DNA of 64,000 bases, from NCBI RefSeq assembly GCF_013204825.1, contig NZ_JABMKV010000004.1:1-64000 (forward strand), in the 5' to 3' direction. The DNA is from Pedobacter boryungensis (GTDB lineage Bacteria; Bacteroidota; Bacteroidia; Sphingobacteriales; Sphingobacteriaceae). Below the pieces are notes generated by a model that had not been told where the DNA came from, ran no database searches, and worked only from the letters and a program-made list of their open reading frames with translations. Made by a program: the position numbers and the translations under genes. Positions 8,917 to 18,711 of this stretch are shown here, piece after piece (position 1 is the stretch's first letter; each line of letters starts with the position of its first letter).

Positions 8917-11900
8917 TTAGTTTCCATGATTTTCCGAATGAATTTCTGCATGCTCAACTGCTAATGGAGCGCCTGTAATTTTTTCTTGTAAAAACTGAAA
9001 GATGATAAACAATACAGGGATAATGAATACGCCTAATACAACTCCAAAAACCATCCCTCCTGCTGCTGCAATGCTAATAGAGTGATTTCCCAATGCTGAT
9101 GGACCGACTGCTCTCATCATTGGAATCATACCTACAATAAAGGCTAATGAAGTCATGATGATTGGGCGTAACCTTAATTTTGCTGCTTCTAACGATGCTG
9201 ATAATAAGGATTTCCCTGCTCTTCTTCGCTGAATAGCAAATTCTACAATTAAGATGGCATTTTTAGCGAGCAAACCGATCAGCATAACTAGTGCTACTTG
9301 TACATAAATATTATTTGAAATTCCTGTTAAGCCAATTGCAGCAAATACTCCAAATATTCCTGTTGGAATGGATAAAATTACTGCCCAAGGTAAAATGTAA
9401 CTCTCGTACTGAGCAGATAACAAGAAATAAACAAATAATAAACACAGGATAAAGATGATAGCAGATTGCCCACCAGAAGAAAGTTCTTCTTTGGTCATTC
9501 CAGAAAATTCATAACCATAACCTCCAGGCAATTGCTTCGCTGCCACTTCTTCTACTGCCCTGATAGCATCACCTGAACTAAAACCTGGTTTTGTCATTGC
9601 ATTTAATCCTATCGAATTAAATAAGTTGTAACGTGATGCTGTTTCTGGTCCATAAACTCTTTCTAATTTTACTAAAGTATTAATCGGTACCATTTCTCCA
9701 GTTTTGTTTTTAACAAACACACCATCCATTGCCGCAGCATTCGCACGATCATTTTTATCTGCTTGTACAACAACTCTGTAATATTTACCGAAACGATTAA
9801 AATCTGATGCTTGTGCACTTCCAAAATAAGCCTGCATGGTTTGTAAGATATCTTTAACGCTTACACCCAATTGCGCTGCTTTAACTTCATCTAGTTTCAT
9901 TTCTAATTGAGGATAATCAGATTTGAATGAGGTAAATGCGAAGGCGATTTCAGGACGTTTCATTAGCTCTGCGATAAAATTGTTAGAGACTGCACTAAAC
10001 TTATCCAATGAACCACCTGTTTTATCTTGCAACACCATATCTAACCCATCGATATTGCTAAAACCAGGAACAGTTGGAAAGGTGAAGACAAAGAAATTAG
10101 CTCCTTTAATGGCAGATAATTTACCTCTGACTTTGTTCATAATGCCATCAATATCTTTTATTTTGCCTCTATCATCTGTTAATTTAAGCAGTACAAATAA
10201 TACTCCCGACGATGGACTAGATGATTGAGTAAGCATGTTGAAACCTGATAAGCCCATTAAGGTTTGCTTAGATTCCATTCCATTTAATAAACTTTCAGCT
10301 TGTTTAATTACATCTGTTGTACGATCTAAAGATGCTCCAGCTGGCATTGATAATGAGATGGCTAAAAAACCCTGATCTTCTGATGGAATAAACCCTGATG
10401 GTGTTCTTTTAATCATTACAGCTGTAGAAACAATTACAGCAGCCAATCCAACTAAGGTTAACCAACGGAAACGAACTAAAAATCTCAAAGTGTTGGTATA
10501 TTGATTGGTGATTTTTTCAAATCCTGAGTTAAATCCTGCAAAGAATTTCTCTTTAAATGTTTTCTTTTCGGCACTTGCGTGATGAATTTCTTTCAAAAAT
10601 AAAGCTGCCAAAGCTGGACTTAAAGTCAATGCATTTACTGCTGAAATTACAATAGCAATTGCCAAGGTGAAAGCAAATTGTCTATAGAATAAACCTGTGG
10701 ATCCTTCCATAAATCCTACTGGTAAAAACACAGCAGACATCACTAAGGTAATCGAAATAATCGCTCCAGTAATCTCACTCATTGCAGCAGCAGTTGCAGC
10801 TTTAGGTGCTAAGTGGCGATGTTCCATTTTTGCATGTACCGCTTCGACAACCACAATCGCATCATCAACGACAATACCGATTGCCAATACCAATGCAAAG
10901 AGGGTAAGTAGATTAATAGAGAAACCAAAAATCCACATAAAGAAAAACGTACCTAGTATGGCCACTGGAACTGCTATTGCAGGAATTAAAGTAGAACGGA
11001 AGTCTTGCAAAAAGATAAATACAACAATAAAAACTAGCACAAAAGCCTCAATCAATGTATGTATTACTTGATCAATTGACTGATCTAATGAATTTTTCGT
11101 GTTATATAAGATTAAATGTTTTACTCCTTTTGGAAAGTTCTTTGAAGATTTTTCCATCAGCTTTGCAATAGCAATTTGTATTTGATTGGAGTTAGAGCCT
11201 GCCAATTGTACTATTCCAATATTGATACCTGGCTTTCCATTTACCCTTGTGAAGTTGGTGTAAGAATAAGCGCCAAATTCAATTCGAGCTAAATCTTTTA
11301 GTCTTAAAACTGATCCATCTGCATTAGCTTTAATAACCATTTCACCATACTCATCTGGCTTGTTTAATTTTCCCTTATAGGTAATTACATATTCGAAAGA
11401 TTCTTTACTGCTTTCGCCAAATTTTCCTGGCGCAGCTTCTAAGTTTTTATCTTGAATAACAGCCATTACTTCTTTTGGCGTTAGTCCGTAGGTTGCCATT
11501 TTACTAGGATTTAGCCAAACCCTCATCGAATAATCTTTATTCCCACCAAAAATGCTTGCAGAACCCACTCCTGGAATACGTTTAATATCTGGAATAATGT
11601 TGATTTGTGCGTAATTGGCTAAAAATGTTTGGTCGTAGTTTTTCTCATCATCAGTGAAAAGGTCTACTACCATAATTAAGCTATTTTGCTGCTTAGCTGT
11701 TGTAATACCCGCTTGCACAACCTCTGTTGGCAGCTGACTTGTGGCTTGAGAAACTCTGTTTTGAACGTTTACTGCAGCTTGATCTGGGTTGGTACCCAAT
11801 TTAAAATAAACTGTAATTACCAATGAGCCATCATTACTAGCAGTTGAGCTCATATAACTCATATTCTCTACGCCGTTAATTGCTTCTTCTAATGATGGGG

Positions 11901-12084
11901 CAACCGAACGCAATACAGTTTCAGCATTTGCACCTGGATAAAAAGCCATAACCTGAACTGCCGGTGGCGCAATATCTGGGAATTGTTGTAGTGGTAATTT
12001 AGATAATCCCAGTACACCTAGAATTACTAAAAGAATAGAAATAACCGTTGCTAAAACCGGTCTGTTTAGAAATATTTTGAACAT
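8917..12084 (-). CDS. RND multidrug efflux pump inner-membrane subunit (AcrB/MexB, HAE1 family)
   Basis: The 1055-aa product has the HAE1 architecture: first helix FLNRPVLATVISILLVILG, periplasmic porter and docking loops, and a second half repeating this pattern. The TM4 proton-relay region GIVVDDAIVVVEAV with paired Asp is present, as is the RND signature FVLVFIVVFIFLQDFRSTLIP (split across TM2-TM3). It exports hydrophobic compounds with proton influx. It lies 11 bp after the adaptor gene and is clearly co-transcribed with it. The drug range cannot be read from sequence. Confidence 0.96.
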   Translation of the reverse strand: MFKIFLNRPVLATVISILLVILGVLGLSKLPLQQFPDIAPPAVQVMAFYPGANAETVLRSVAPSLEEAINGVENMSYMSSTASNDGSLVITVYFKLGTNPDQAAVNVQNRVSQATSQLPTEVVQAGITTAKQQNSLIMVVDLFTDDEKNYDQTFLANYAQINIIPDIKRIPGVGSASIFGGNKDYSMRVWLNPSKMATYGLTPKEVMAVIQDKNLEAAPGKFGESSKESFEYVITYKGKLNKPDEYGEMVIKANADGSVLRLKDLARIEFGAYSYTNFTRVNGKPGINIGIVQLAGSNSNQIQIAIAKLMEKSSKNFPKGVKHLILYNTKNSLDQSIDQVIHTLIEAFVLVFIVVFIFLQDFRSTLIPAIAVPVAILGTFFFMWIFGFSINLLTLFALVLAIGIVVDDAIVVVEAVHAKMEHRHLAPKAATAAAMSEITGAIISITLVMSAVFLPVGFMEGSTGLFYRQFAFTLAIAIVISAVNALTLSPALAALFLKEIHHASAEKKTFKEKFFAGFNSGFEKITNQYTNTLRFLVRFRWLTLVGLAAVIVSTAVMIKRTPSGFIPSEDQGFLAISLSMPAGASLDRTTDVIKQAESLLNGMESKQTLMGLSGFNMLTQSSSPSSGVLFVLLKLTDDRGKIKDIDGIMNKVRGKLSAIKGANFFVFTFPTVPGFSNIDGLDMVLQDKTGGSLDKFSAVSNNFIAELMKRPEIAFAFTSFKSDYPQLEMKLDEVKAAQLGVSVKDILQTMQAYFGSAQASDFNRFGKYYRVVVQADKNDRANAAAMDGVFVKNKTGEMVPINTLVKLERVYGPETASRYNLFNSIGLNAMTKPGFSSGDAIRAVEEVAAKQLPGGYGYEFSGMTKEELSSGGQSAIIFILCLLFVYFLLSAQYESYILPWAVILSIPTGIFGVFAAIGLTGISNNIYVQVALVMLIGLLAKNAILIVEFAIQRRRAGKSLLSASLEAAKLRLRPIIMTSLAFIVGMIPMMRAVGPSALGNHSISIAAAGGMVFGVVLGVFIIPVLFIIFQFLQEKITGAPLAVEHAEIHSENHGN

Positions 12085-12095
12085 CTTAATGATTA

Positions 12096-13292
12096 TTATT
12101 TATTTGAGGCGTTATAAGCAGTTACTACTTTTGCTTTTTCAGGTTGGATTAAATCTCCTTCTTTTAAACTTTCGAAACCTTTTGATACAATTTGGTCACC
12201 TGATTTTAAACCATATTCTACCAAATAATTAGTACCACTTATACCCAATACTTTAATTGGTTGCTTACTTATTTTATTGTCCTTGCCTACTGCAAACACA
12301 AATACTTTATCTTGAATTTCAACAGTAGAAGCTTGAGGCACTAACAAGATATTATTGTGTTCGATGCCTAATCTTACTTTACCAGTATTGCCAGATCTTA
12401 ATAAACCTTGAGCATTTGCAAAGCTTGCTCTTAATGTAATAGCACCTGTAGTTTTATCAAACTGACCATCGATCATGTCTATTTTTCCTGTTGAAGGATA
12501 AATTGTTTGATCTGCCAATACTAAAGAAACCGGAGGTAAATGTTTAATACGATCTGCCACTGAATTACCCTGATATTTTGCATTAAAATTGATAAAGTCT
12601 GTTTCTGCTAAAGAAAAATAGACATGCACTTCATGAACATCAGAAAGTTGCGTTAAAGATTCAACATCTGTTGGACCAACTAAACTTCCTTGCTTTTTAG
12701 GTAATCTGCCGATGTACCCACTTATTGGTGCTTTAATTTGAGTATAATTTAAGTTGATTTGTGCACTGTTCACATTAGATTTTGCTTGTTCTACGTTTGC
12801 TAAAGCAATTTCGTGTGCAGTTTTTGCGGTTTGTAATTGAAATGCAGAAACTACTTTTGCCTGAACTAAAGGTGTTAACTTATCAATTTCGAGTTGTGCA
12901 TTTAAAACTGCAGCCTTTGCAGCTTGCAATGCAGCTTTTGCAGTATTCAATTGGGCTCTAAAAGGAAGTTCTGAAATTTGAAACAACAATTGTCCTTTCG
13001 TTACTAATTGTCCTTCGTTCACAAGAACCCTGTCTATAGTTCCTGCAATTTGCGGACGAATTTCTAAATCGGTAGCACCTTGTATTGAAGCTGGATAATC
13101 TACAAATGTTTGTTGTGAACTTTGGCTGATTGTAATAACAGGTAATGCTGGAGCAGGAGCTGCAGCCATCTGATCTGATGAATTGGTGCAACTAGCTAAA
13201 AACAAAACAATTGTAATAACTAATAGAATTATCCATTCGTTAAATAATTTAACATTGTTAGATAATGGTGCAAGTTTGGAGATATTATTCAT
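12096..13292 (-). CDS. RND efflux periplasmic adaptor (MFP/AcrA family) lipoprotein
   Basis: The 398-aa protein has a lipoprotein-type signal with lipobox LASC at about residue 35. The biotinyl-lipoyl-like motif (IRPQIAGTIDRVLVNEGQLV, about 80-100) is followed by an alpha-helical hairpin rich in Ala and Gln (about 110-185) and the second lipoyl half (INLNYTQIKAPISGYIGRLP). Beta-barrel and membrane-proximal domains complete it. It bridges the pump and the outer-membrane channel. It is the first gene of the efflux operon, and a palindromic operator lies 44 bp upstream at 13336-13352. Confidence 0.94.
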   Translation of the reverse strand: MNNISKLAPLSNNVKLFNEWIILLVITIVLFLASCTNSSDQMAAAPAPALPVITISQSSQQTFVDYPASIQGATDLEIRPQIAGTIDRVLVNEGQLVTKGQLLFQISELPFRAQLNTAKAALQAAKAAVLNAQLEIDKLTPLVQAKVVSAFQLQTAKTAHEIALANVEQAKSNVNSAQINLNYTQIKAPISGYIGRLPKKQGSLVGPTDVESLTQLSDVHEVHVYFSLAETDFINFNAKYQGNSVADRIKHLPPVSLVLADQTIYPSTGKIDMIDGQFDKTTGAITLRASFANAQGLLRSGNTGKVRLGIEHNNILLVPQASTVEIQDKVFVFAVGKDNKISKQPIKVLGISGTNYLVEYGLKSGDQIVSKGFESLKEGDLIQPEKAKVVTAYNASNK

Positions 13293-13335
13293 ATTTATTG
13301 AGATTTTATTAGTTTATTTTTAACGTTTATAATTT

Positions 13336-13352
13336 ATCTAACAGCGTTAGAT
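13336..13352. promoter_or_regulatory. TetR-type operator before the efflux operon
   Basis: ATCTAACAGCGTTAGAT is a perfect 7-bp inverted repeat around AGC. It sits in the 78-bp gap between tetR and the adaptor gene. A close copy lies upstream of tetR (13994-14010; 13 of 17 bases equal, left half-site identical). The size and symmetry fit a TetR dimer site. Confidence 0.8.
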
Positions 13353-13370
13353 TATTGGACAAAAAAAAGG

Positions 13371-13970
13371 TTAGTCGTTAATAGTTTTAATAATCGCCTT
13401 AATAGCGCTTCTTAAAATTTGCTGATTAATTTCATCATTAGCGCCTTTTTGAACTAAATTAATAGATACTAATCCATGTATTAAAGACCAGAAAGTATAA
13501 TATTTTAAGCACGATGTATCTTCTGAGACAGGTTGTTTCGTCAGTAATTTTTCAATTGCATCATAAAACAAATCCGTTGTGTATTCTGCTTCAGGCATTT
13601 TAGTATAGAGTTCACAACAGTTAACCTGTACTCCATACATTAATTGATAAAACTCCTTTTCCTCAAAAGCAAAATCCCAATAAGCTAACCACATGGCTTC
13701 CAATTGTTCCTCTGGATCCGTTTTGCTATCTCTAGCAGCTTTTACTTTTACTCCTAAATGCATGTAACCTTGTCTGGTTAATTCAAATAAGATACCTTCC
13801 TTATTAGAGAAATATTCGTAAATAATTGGGGCTGTGTATTCAATTACATCAGCAATTTTGCGCATACTTAAAGCAGCCCAACCCTCTTGTTTTACAATTT
13901 GTAAAGCAGCATCTAAAATACTCTTACGAGTATCTTCTTTCTGACGCTGAATTCTTTCTTTACTTCCCAT
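13371..13970 (-). CDS. TetR/AcrR family repressor of the efflux operon
   Basis: The 199-aa product has the TetR helix-turn-helix at about residues 12-58 (SILDAALQIVKQEGWAALSM, then RKIADVIEYTAPIIYEYFSN). A helical ligand-binding domain with two Cys (VNCCELY) follows. The C-terminal domain resembles TetR_C regions that bind lipophilic efflux substrates. It lies immediately upstream of, and reads in the same direction as, the three pump genes. The matching palindromes before it and before the adaptor suggest that it represses both itself and the pump. Confidence 0.93.
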   Translation of the reverse strand: MGSKERIQRQKEDTRKSILDAALQIVKQEGWAALSMRKIADVIEYTAPIIYEYFSNKEGILFELTRQGYMHLGVKVKAARDSKTDPEEQLEAMWLAYWDFAFEEKEFYQLMYGVQVNCCELYTKMPEAEYTTDLFYDAIEKLLTKQPVSEDTSCLKYYTFWSLIHGLVSINLVQKGANDEINQQILRSAIKAIIKTIND

Positions 13971-13993
13971 TTATAAGTTAAGTGCTATAAATA

Positions 13994-14017
13994 ATCTAAC
14001 ACCGTTAAGCAAATGTA
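13994..14017 (-). promoter_or_regulatory. tetR promoter -7 box overlapped by a TetR operator
   Basis: On the minus strand TACATTTG (14017 to 14010) matches TAnnTTTG. Directly downstream, 13994-14010 reads ATCTAACACCGTTAAGC on the plus strand, the second copy of the efflux operator. A repressor bound there would cover the transcription start, as expected for autoregulation. Confidence 0.72.
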
Positions 14018-14251
14018 TAAACACTTTTAAAAATGCATATCATATTTATGTCAGATAATTCGAAAGTGCCATTAAAAGCTTTTATAGGGATTTTTTTAAA
14101 AATTAAATTTAGCTTATTGATTTTTATCCATCCTATCAAAAGAATTTCCCAACTTTACCAATTAAACTATAAACCTTTATTTGGTTAATTATCTTGCATT
14201 TTTTGCTTTTTTAATTATCTTTAAATGCATCCCTAAATATTAAAGACAACT

Positions 14252-15490
14252 ATGAAATTTAGTGTATCTATTTTTGTACTTATACTGTTAAGCTCTGTTG
14301 CTATATGTGTAAAAGCACAATCTGCTGATGATCTTTTTGCCCAGGCTCGTAAAGCAGCATTTGATGAAAGTAATTATCCAAAAGCTATTGCTTTAAGTAA
14401 AACTGCTTTGCAAGGAAGCCCTGATTATGCAGATATACGTGTTTTTTTAGGTCGTTTATATACTTGGACGAAAAAACCAGATAGTGCTCGTTTGGCTTTT
14501 AATGAAGTAATTGCTAAACAACCAAACTATGAAGATGCATATGTTGGCTTAGGAAATTTAGAATTTTGGAATGATAACTCTGAGAAAGCATTAAGTGTTG
14601 TAAACGATGGACTTAAACATGTCCCTACTTCTGAACCGTTAGCGTTACTAAAAGCAAAAGTATTAAATGATTTAAAACGTTGGCAAGAAGCAGATGAAGT
14701 GGTAAGTGAAGTTTTGAAAAAGAATCCTTCGTTAACTGAGGCTCGCTCTTTGGCAAGTAGAATTAAAGAGAATAGTGCGAAAAACAAAGTAAGTTTAAGT
14801 TATGATTATATTTATTTTGATAAACAATTTGATGATCCTTGGCATTTGATAAGTGTTGATTACGGCAGACAAACTAAGTATGGATCAATTATTGGCAGGG
14901 TAAACTATGCTAATAGATTTAATACAAATGGATATCAATTTGAACTTGACATGTATCCACGCATTTCAAATACTTTTTATGCATATGTAAGCGGTGGAGT
15001 TTCTAATACAGTTGGAGTTTTCCCTAAGTATAGAGGTGGGTTTTCACTTTATGCTAATTTACCTCTCAGTTTTGAAGCAGAGGCTGGTTTCAGATTTTTG
15101 CATTTTAGTGATAACACTTGGATTTATACAGCATCTGTTAGCAAATATTACAAGAGCTTTTGGTTTAACTTCCGCACCTATTTAACTCCTTCAAACAACG
15201 CTGTTTCTCAATCTTATGCATTAACAACGCGTTATTATTTTGGTGGTGTTGATGATTATGTGAGTTTAGCACTTGGAACCGGTTTATCTCCAGATGATAA
15301 TCAGAATAATGTACTTCTTAACTCAAATAACTACCGATTAAAATCTAATAATATCTCATTAGGATATAGAAAATCTATTAAAACCTTTAATGTACTAATG
15401 CTGAAAGTAGGTTACGATAACCAAGAATACTTAAAAGATACAAAAGGTAATCAGTTAGATTTTGGTATTGGCTACTTGAGGAGATTCTAA
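14252..15490 (+). CDS. YaiO-family protein: periplasmic TPR domain plus outer-membrane beta-barrel
   Basis: The 412-aa product has a signal peptide ending AICVKAQ at about residue 23. TPR-like helical repeats run to about residue 175 (repeated patterns around SPDYADIRVFLGRLY, QPNYEDAYVGLGNLEF, ALLKAKVLNDLKRWQEADEV). An antiparallel beta-barrel ending in the typical aromatic terminus (GIGYLRRF) follows. In E. coli yaiO lies beside the GT2 gene yaiP, and here a GT2 synthase is encoded about 3.2 kb away on the other strand. TPR-barrel proteins such as PgaA and AlgK/AlgE export polysaccharide, so an exporter or modifier role is plausible. A near-consensus promoter (TTG at 14194, 19 bp, TATCTTTA at 14216) precedes it. 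Confidence 0.82.
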   Translation: MKFSVSIFVLILLSSVAICVKAQSADDLFAQARKAAFDESNYPKAIALSKTALQGSPDYADIRVFLGRLYTWTKKPDSARLAFNEVIAKQPNYEDAYVGLGNLEFWNDNSEKALSVVNDGLKHVPTSEPLALLKAKVLNDLKRWQEADEVVSEVLKKNPSLTEARSLASRIKENSAKNKVSLSYDYIYFDKQFDDPWHLISVDYGRQTKYGSIIGRVNYANRFNTNGYQFELDMYPRISNTFYAYVSGGVSNTVGVFPKYRGGFSLYANLPLSFEAEAGFRFLHFSDNTWIYTASVSKYYKSFWFNFRTYLTPSNNAVSQSYALTTRYYFGGVDDYVSLALGTGLSPDDNQNNVLLNSNNYRLKSNNISLGYRKSIKTFNVLMLKVGYDNQEYLKDTKGNQLDFGIGYLRRF

Positions 15491-15495
15491 TTCTT

Positions 15496-16653
15496 ATGAA
15501 AAAAAACAAATGGTTATTGATTTTGTGGCTCATACCTGCCATCCCAGTATTAATGTTGATTGTTTGGTTTCTGACACCAAAAACAAAATTGGTTGTTGCC
15601 ATTGTTGATAAAACAGTTTTAACAAGAGATGGGCAGGAACATATTTCTTTGGATTGGATTCTAAATCATGAAAAACTAACCAAAACGAGTAAAAAAAGAT
15701 ATCATGTTGGTGATGATTATTTTGGATTTTTCCCGAAGGATAAAGAGAAATTTAGGCTAAAGGGTTTAGAGCGTTTTAACAATAATCAACTTAAGCAATT
15801 AAGTGATGATGCTAACCTAGCTTATTTTACCGATACGTATGGTATTTATAAGAAAGAATGGTACAATGAACATAATTCGGAAAGAAGTTCTGGTATATTA
15901 TATGGAGGGCTTAGCAAAAATGATCTGGATTTTTTAGAAATGATGAAAGCTAAGCACAAGCTTATTATCACAGAATTTAATACAATAGGTTCTCCAACTA
16001 CTGTAGAAAATAGAAATCGATTTGAACAGCTTTTTGGAATGCACTGGACAGGTTGGACTGCTCGTTATTTTAACAGTTTAGATACAGCTGTTAATACCGA
16101 ATTACCTAAATGGCTAGTACAAAACTATAAAGCAGCTAACGATAAAAAATGGCCATTTAAACGCTCTGGAATTGCTTTTGTAAGTGATTTAGATCAGGTA
16201 GTTATTTTAGAAGATAGTACTCATTTAACTAATCCACTGCCTTATATCGTGAGTTCAAAACATGGACAGGATAAATTCTCTTTACCAGAAAAAATCAAAT
16301 ATCCATTTTGGTTTGATGTAATAGTTCCTGATCAAAAGGTGAATGAGCGTGTAGCTGATTTTAAGATTTATCTTAACCAGAGCGGGAAAATTGAATTAAA
16401 GAAATACGGTATTCCAGAAAGTTTCCCAGCTGTATTAATGCACAATGCTGCTGACTATCAATTTTACTATTTTTCTGGTGATTTCTGTGATAATCCGATA
16501 ACTATGACTTCTTCTTATTTTAAAGGAATAGGATTTTTCAAGTTTTTAATGTTTGATACGCAAGATCCGATGGAACGTAAAAGTTTCTTTTGGAACTTTT
16601 ATCGACCTATGTTAACTACAATTCTAAAAGATGAAACCGCTAAAAAGAGATAG
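15496..16653 (+). CDS. Unrecognised membrane-anchored extracytoplasmic protein, partner of the YaiO-like barrel
   Basis: I do not recognise this 385-aa protein. One N-terminal membrane anchor (WLLILWLIPAIPVLMLIVWFL) is followed by a mixed alpha/beta extracytoplasmic domain. Strand-helix stretches (KLVVAIVDKTVL, ANLAYFTDTYGIY, SGILYGGLSKNDLDFLEMMK, HKLIITEFNTIGSP) suggest a Rossmann-like or glutamine-amidotransferase-like fold. Aromatic-rich parts (HWTGWTARYFNSL, YQFYYFSGDFCD) suggest sugar contact. This reading is inference only. It starts 5 bp after the YaiO-like gene, so they form an operon. Its stop is 4 bp from the convergent LTA-synthase-like gene. Confidence 0.7.
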   Translation: MKKNKWLLILWLIPAIPVLMLIVWFLTPKTKLVVAIVDKTVLTRDGQEHISLDWILNHEKLTKTSKKRYHVGDDYFGFFPKDKEKFRLKGLERFNNNQLKQLSDDANLAYFTDTYGIYKKEWYNEHNSERSSGILYGGLSKNDLDFLEMMKAKHKLIITEFNTIGSPTTVENRNRFEQLFGMHWTGWTARYFNSLDTAVNTELPKWLVQNYKAANDKKWPFKRSGIAFVSDLDQVVILEDSTHLTNPLPYIVSSKHGQDKFSLPEKIKYPFWFDVIVPDQKVNERVADFKIYLNQSGKIELKKYGIPESFPAVLMHNAADYQFYYFSGDFCDNPITMTSSYFKGIGFFKFLMFDTQDPMERKSFFWNFYRPMLTTILKDETAKKR

Positions 16654-16657
16654 TACA

Positions 16658-18709
16658 CTATTTTATAAGTGGACTATATTTTTTAATTAAAGAATCTGGA
16701 ACTATTTTACCTCCGTTCGCAATTTTAGAATTCTTCTTTTTGAAGTTATCAAATGCATTTTTTAATTGGTTATAAGCTGCTTCATCTTGTATAGAAACTT
16801 CTTCCATTGCATTATTTAACTTAAATAAAGTATTTCCATTCAAATGATATTCGCCCATTACAAAGTCTAACATATCTGTTTTCGTTTGTATCATAGGGTA
16901 ACTATGTACATTTCTGAAATTACGAGCAGTATCTAAACCTTGGCCTAACCAACTTACGACTGCAGGTGTTTTAATGGCGAAATTTTTCTTTAGGTAAGCT
17001 AATATACTTGGAGTGATATCGAAATGTGTAGATATAGATTCCATTTGTGCAGTACGTTTTAACATAGGCGAATAAATAATTAAAGGCACATGATAACGAT
17101 CAATCTTATTGCTCATTGGAATTTCTGGCATTCGGTGATCTCCTGTTATGAAAAAGATGGTATTCGCATAATCACTTCTTTTTTGGTACTTCGCAAAAAA
17201 GTTTCTTAAGGATTCATCTGTATACATGATACTTGAATATTGCAATTTGTAATTTCGATAATCTGATTTTTTCGAATCATCAAACTTCAATTGGTCCATT
17301 CGTTGCTCAAATAGTTTCAAATACTTGTCTTGGTTATTAATAAAAAATGGATTGTGAGTTGCAACAGTTAAAATTACATTTAGCTCTGGCGCTTTTTCCA
17401 CTTCAGCTTTTCTAGTATTTAAGTAATAATTAAATAACTGATCATCAGTATATCCCCAAGTAAATCCATTATGAGCAGGAAGTTTTTGATAACCATTTGG
17501 AAATGTAAATTCATCATTAATTTCATCAACAGCGTTCTTTTTTAAGAAAGCATTCATATTATCAAATTTAGAATCCCCTCCATAATAAAAAGAAGTGTGA
17601 TACCCGTTATGCTTAAGTAAACTATATAACGATAAATGGTTTGGCATTTGATTACCCATTTCTAAGAAACCATTTTTTGCGAAAGGCAATGAACCTATCA
17701 ATGATGGTAAAACAGCAAAAGTACGTCCGCCTTCACTTAAAAAATTTTTCCAATACAGACTTTTACCCGACAATGAATCAATAAAAGGAGTAAAATTACC
17801 TAGATAAGCTCCTTCATTAGTAAATGCCCTACCTAAGCCCTCAACTAACAAAATTACAATGTGCGGAGGTTTAGCATTTGGTTTTAAAAAAGGAGTTAAT
17901 ACATCTGGTGTTTCATCAGTATGTAAAAATGGATATTCATTTTCGTCTAGGTAATTAAACGAAGCTACTGTAGTTGTATTTCCATTTTCATAATCGCCAA
18001 TGTAATTATCCGCGTAAATATCAACTTCCTCACTTTGCGGAAAGAAATGATCATAACTTGCGCTAAAGAAATAATCAGATTTATTGATTACCAAGTTATT
18101 AGAAAAATCTGAATCTAGATTAGGAAGTCCAATATAACTGTTGATTGGAATAAATAATAACAAGAACGACAAAATAGGCAATGACATACCGACTTTAGAA
18201 TTGACATTAACTTTTTTAGGTAAAAAGCGAAATGCGATGATAACACCAACTACAACGACTAAAAAACCTATAGAAATACCTATACTTAATCCGCCTGATG
18301 CACCAATAGTTTGTTTAATATCCGCAATAGAATAACCATATAAATCGCCTCCTAATGGCACTAATGAGGTATTAAAATAGCCCATTAAAACAAGTTGGGC
18401 TATTGCAAGTACGGTTAACACAATATAACTAATTGCGTAAGCGGCTTTTTGTGAATAGAAATAAATGAGTACGAAAATTAAATATTCTAGCCAAATCCAT
18501 TTTAACCAAAAAATAATATCCATTAACCATGACCACCCTAAAACAGCAAATAAACGTGGCGGAATTTGACGTGTTATGCCGTTTAAGATTAACTCTAAAA
18601 CACTGAGTAAAAATAAAATACCCAGCCAAACAATCATCACTTTTGCAAATGCTTGACTTGCTTGATATACTCTTATTAGGTTATATGAATGAATTGTTTT
18701 GTTTTTCAT
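16658..18709 (-). CDS. LTA synthase-like membrane sulfatase-fold transferase (phosphoglycerol or phosphoethanolamine transferase)
   Basis: The 683-aa product has five N-terminal membrane helices (to about residue 190) and a large extracytoplasmic sulfatase-fold domain from about residue 283. Catalytic features of LtaS/OpgB/MdoB-type enzymes are visible. These are Glu290 in ILLVEGLGR, the nucleophile Thr330 in SEGGRTFAV where LtaS has its Thr, a metal-binding GDSKF, and TGDHRMPEI. Such enzymes move phosphoglycerol or phosphoethanolamine from lipid head groups onto glycans or lipids. It follows the GT2 synthase by 2 bp, so the likely acceptor is the product of that synthase. Gram-negative bacteria lack true LTA, so the substrate is open. 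Confidence 0.87.
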   Translation of the reverse strand: MKNKTIHSYNLIRVYQASQAFAKVMIVWLGILFLLSVLELILNGITRQIPPRLFAVLGWSWLMDIIFWLKWIWLEYLIFVLIYFYSQKAAYAISYIVLTVLAIAQLVLMGYFNTSLVPLGGDLYGYSIADIKQTIGASGGLSIGISIGFLVVVVGVIIAFRFLPKKVNVNSKVGMSLPILSFLLLFIPINSYIGLPNLDSDFSNNLVINKSDYFFSASYDHFFPQSEEVDIYADNYIGDYENGNTTTVASFNYLDENEYPFLHTDETPDVLTPFLKPNAKPPHIVILLVEGLGRAFTNEGAYLGNFTPFIDSLSGKSLYWKNFLSEGGRTFAVLPSLIGSLPFAKNGFLEMGNQMPNHLSLYSLLKHNGYHTSFYYGGDSKFDNMNAFLKKNAVDEINDEFTFPNGYQKLPAHNGFTWGYTDDQLFNYYLNTRKAEVEKAPELNVILTVATHNPFFINNQDKYLKLFEQRMDQLKFDDSKKSDYRNYKLQYSSIMYTDESLRNFFAKYQKRSDYANTIFFITGDHRMPEIPMSNKIDRYHVPLIIYSPMLKRTAQMESISTHFDITPSILAYLKKNFAIKTPAVVSWLGQGLDTARNFRNVHSYPMIQTKTDMLDFVMGEYHLNGNTLFKLNNAMEEVSIQDEAAYNQLKNAFDNFKKKNSKIANGGKIVPDSLIKKYSPLIK

Positions 18710-18711
18710 AA

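Noticed and set aside
16658..18709. True lipoteichoic acid synthesis
   Set aside because: The organism looks Gram-negative and lacks other LTA genes here. The enzyme more likely decorates a glycan.
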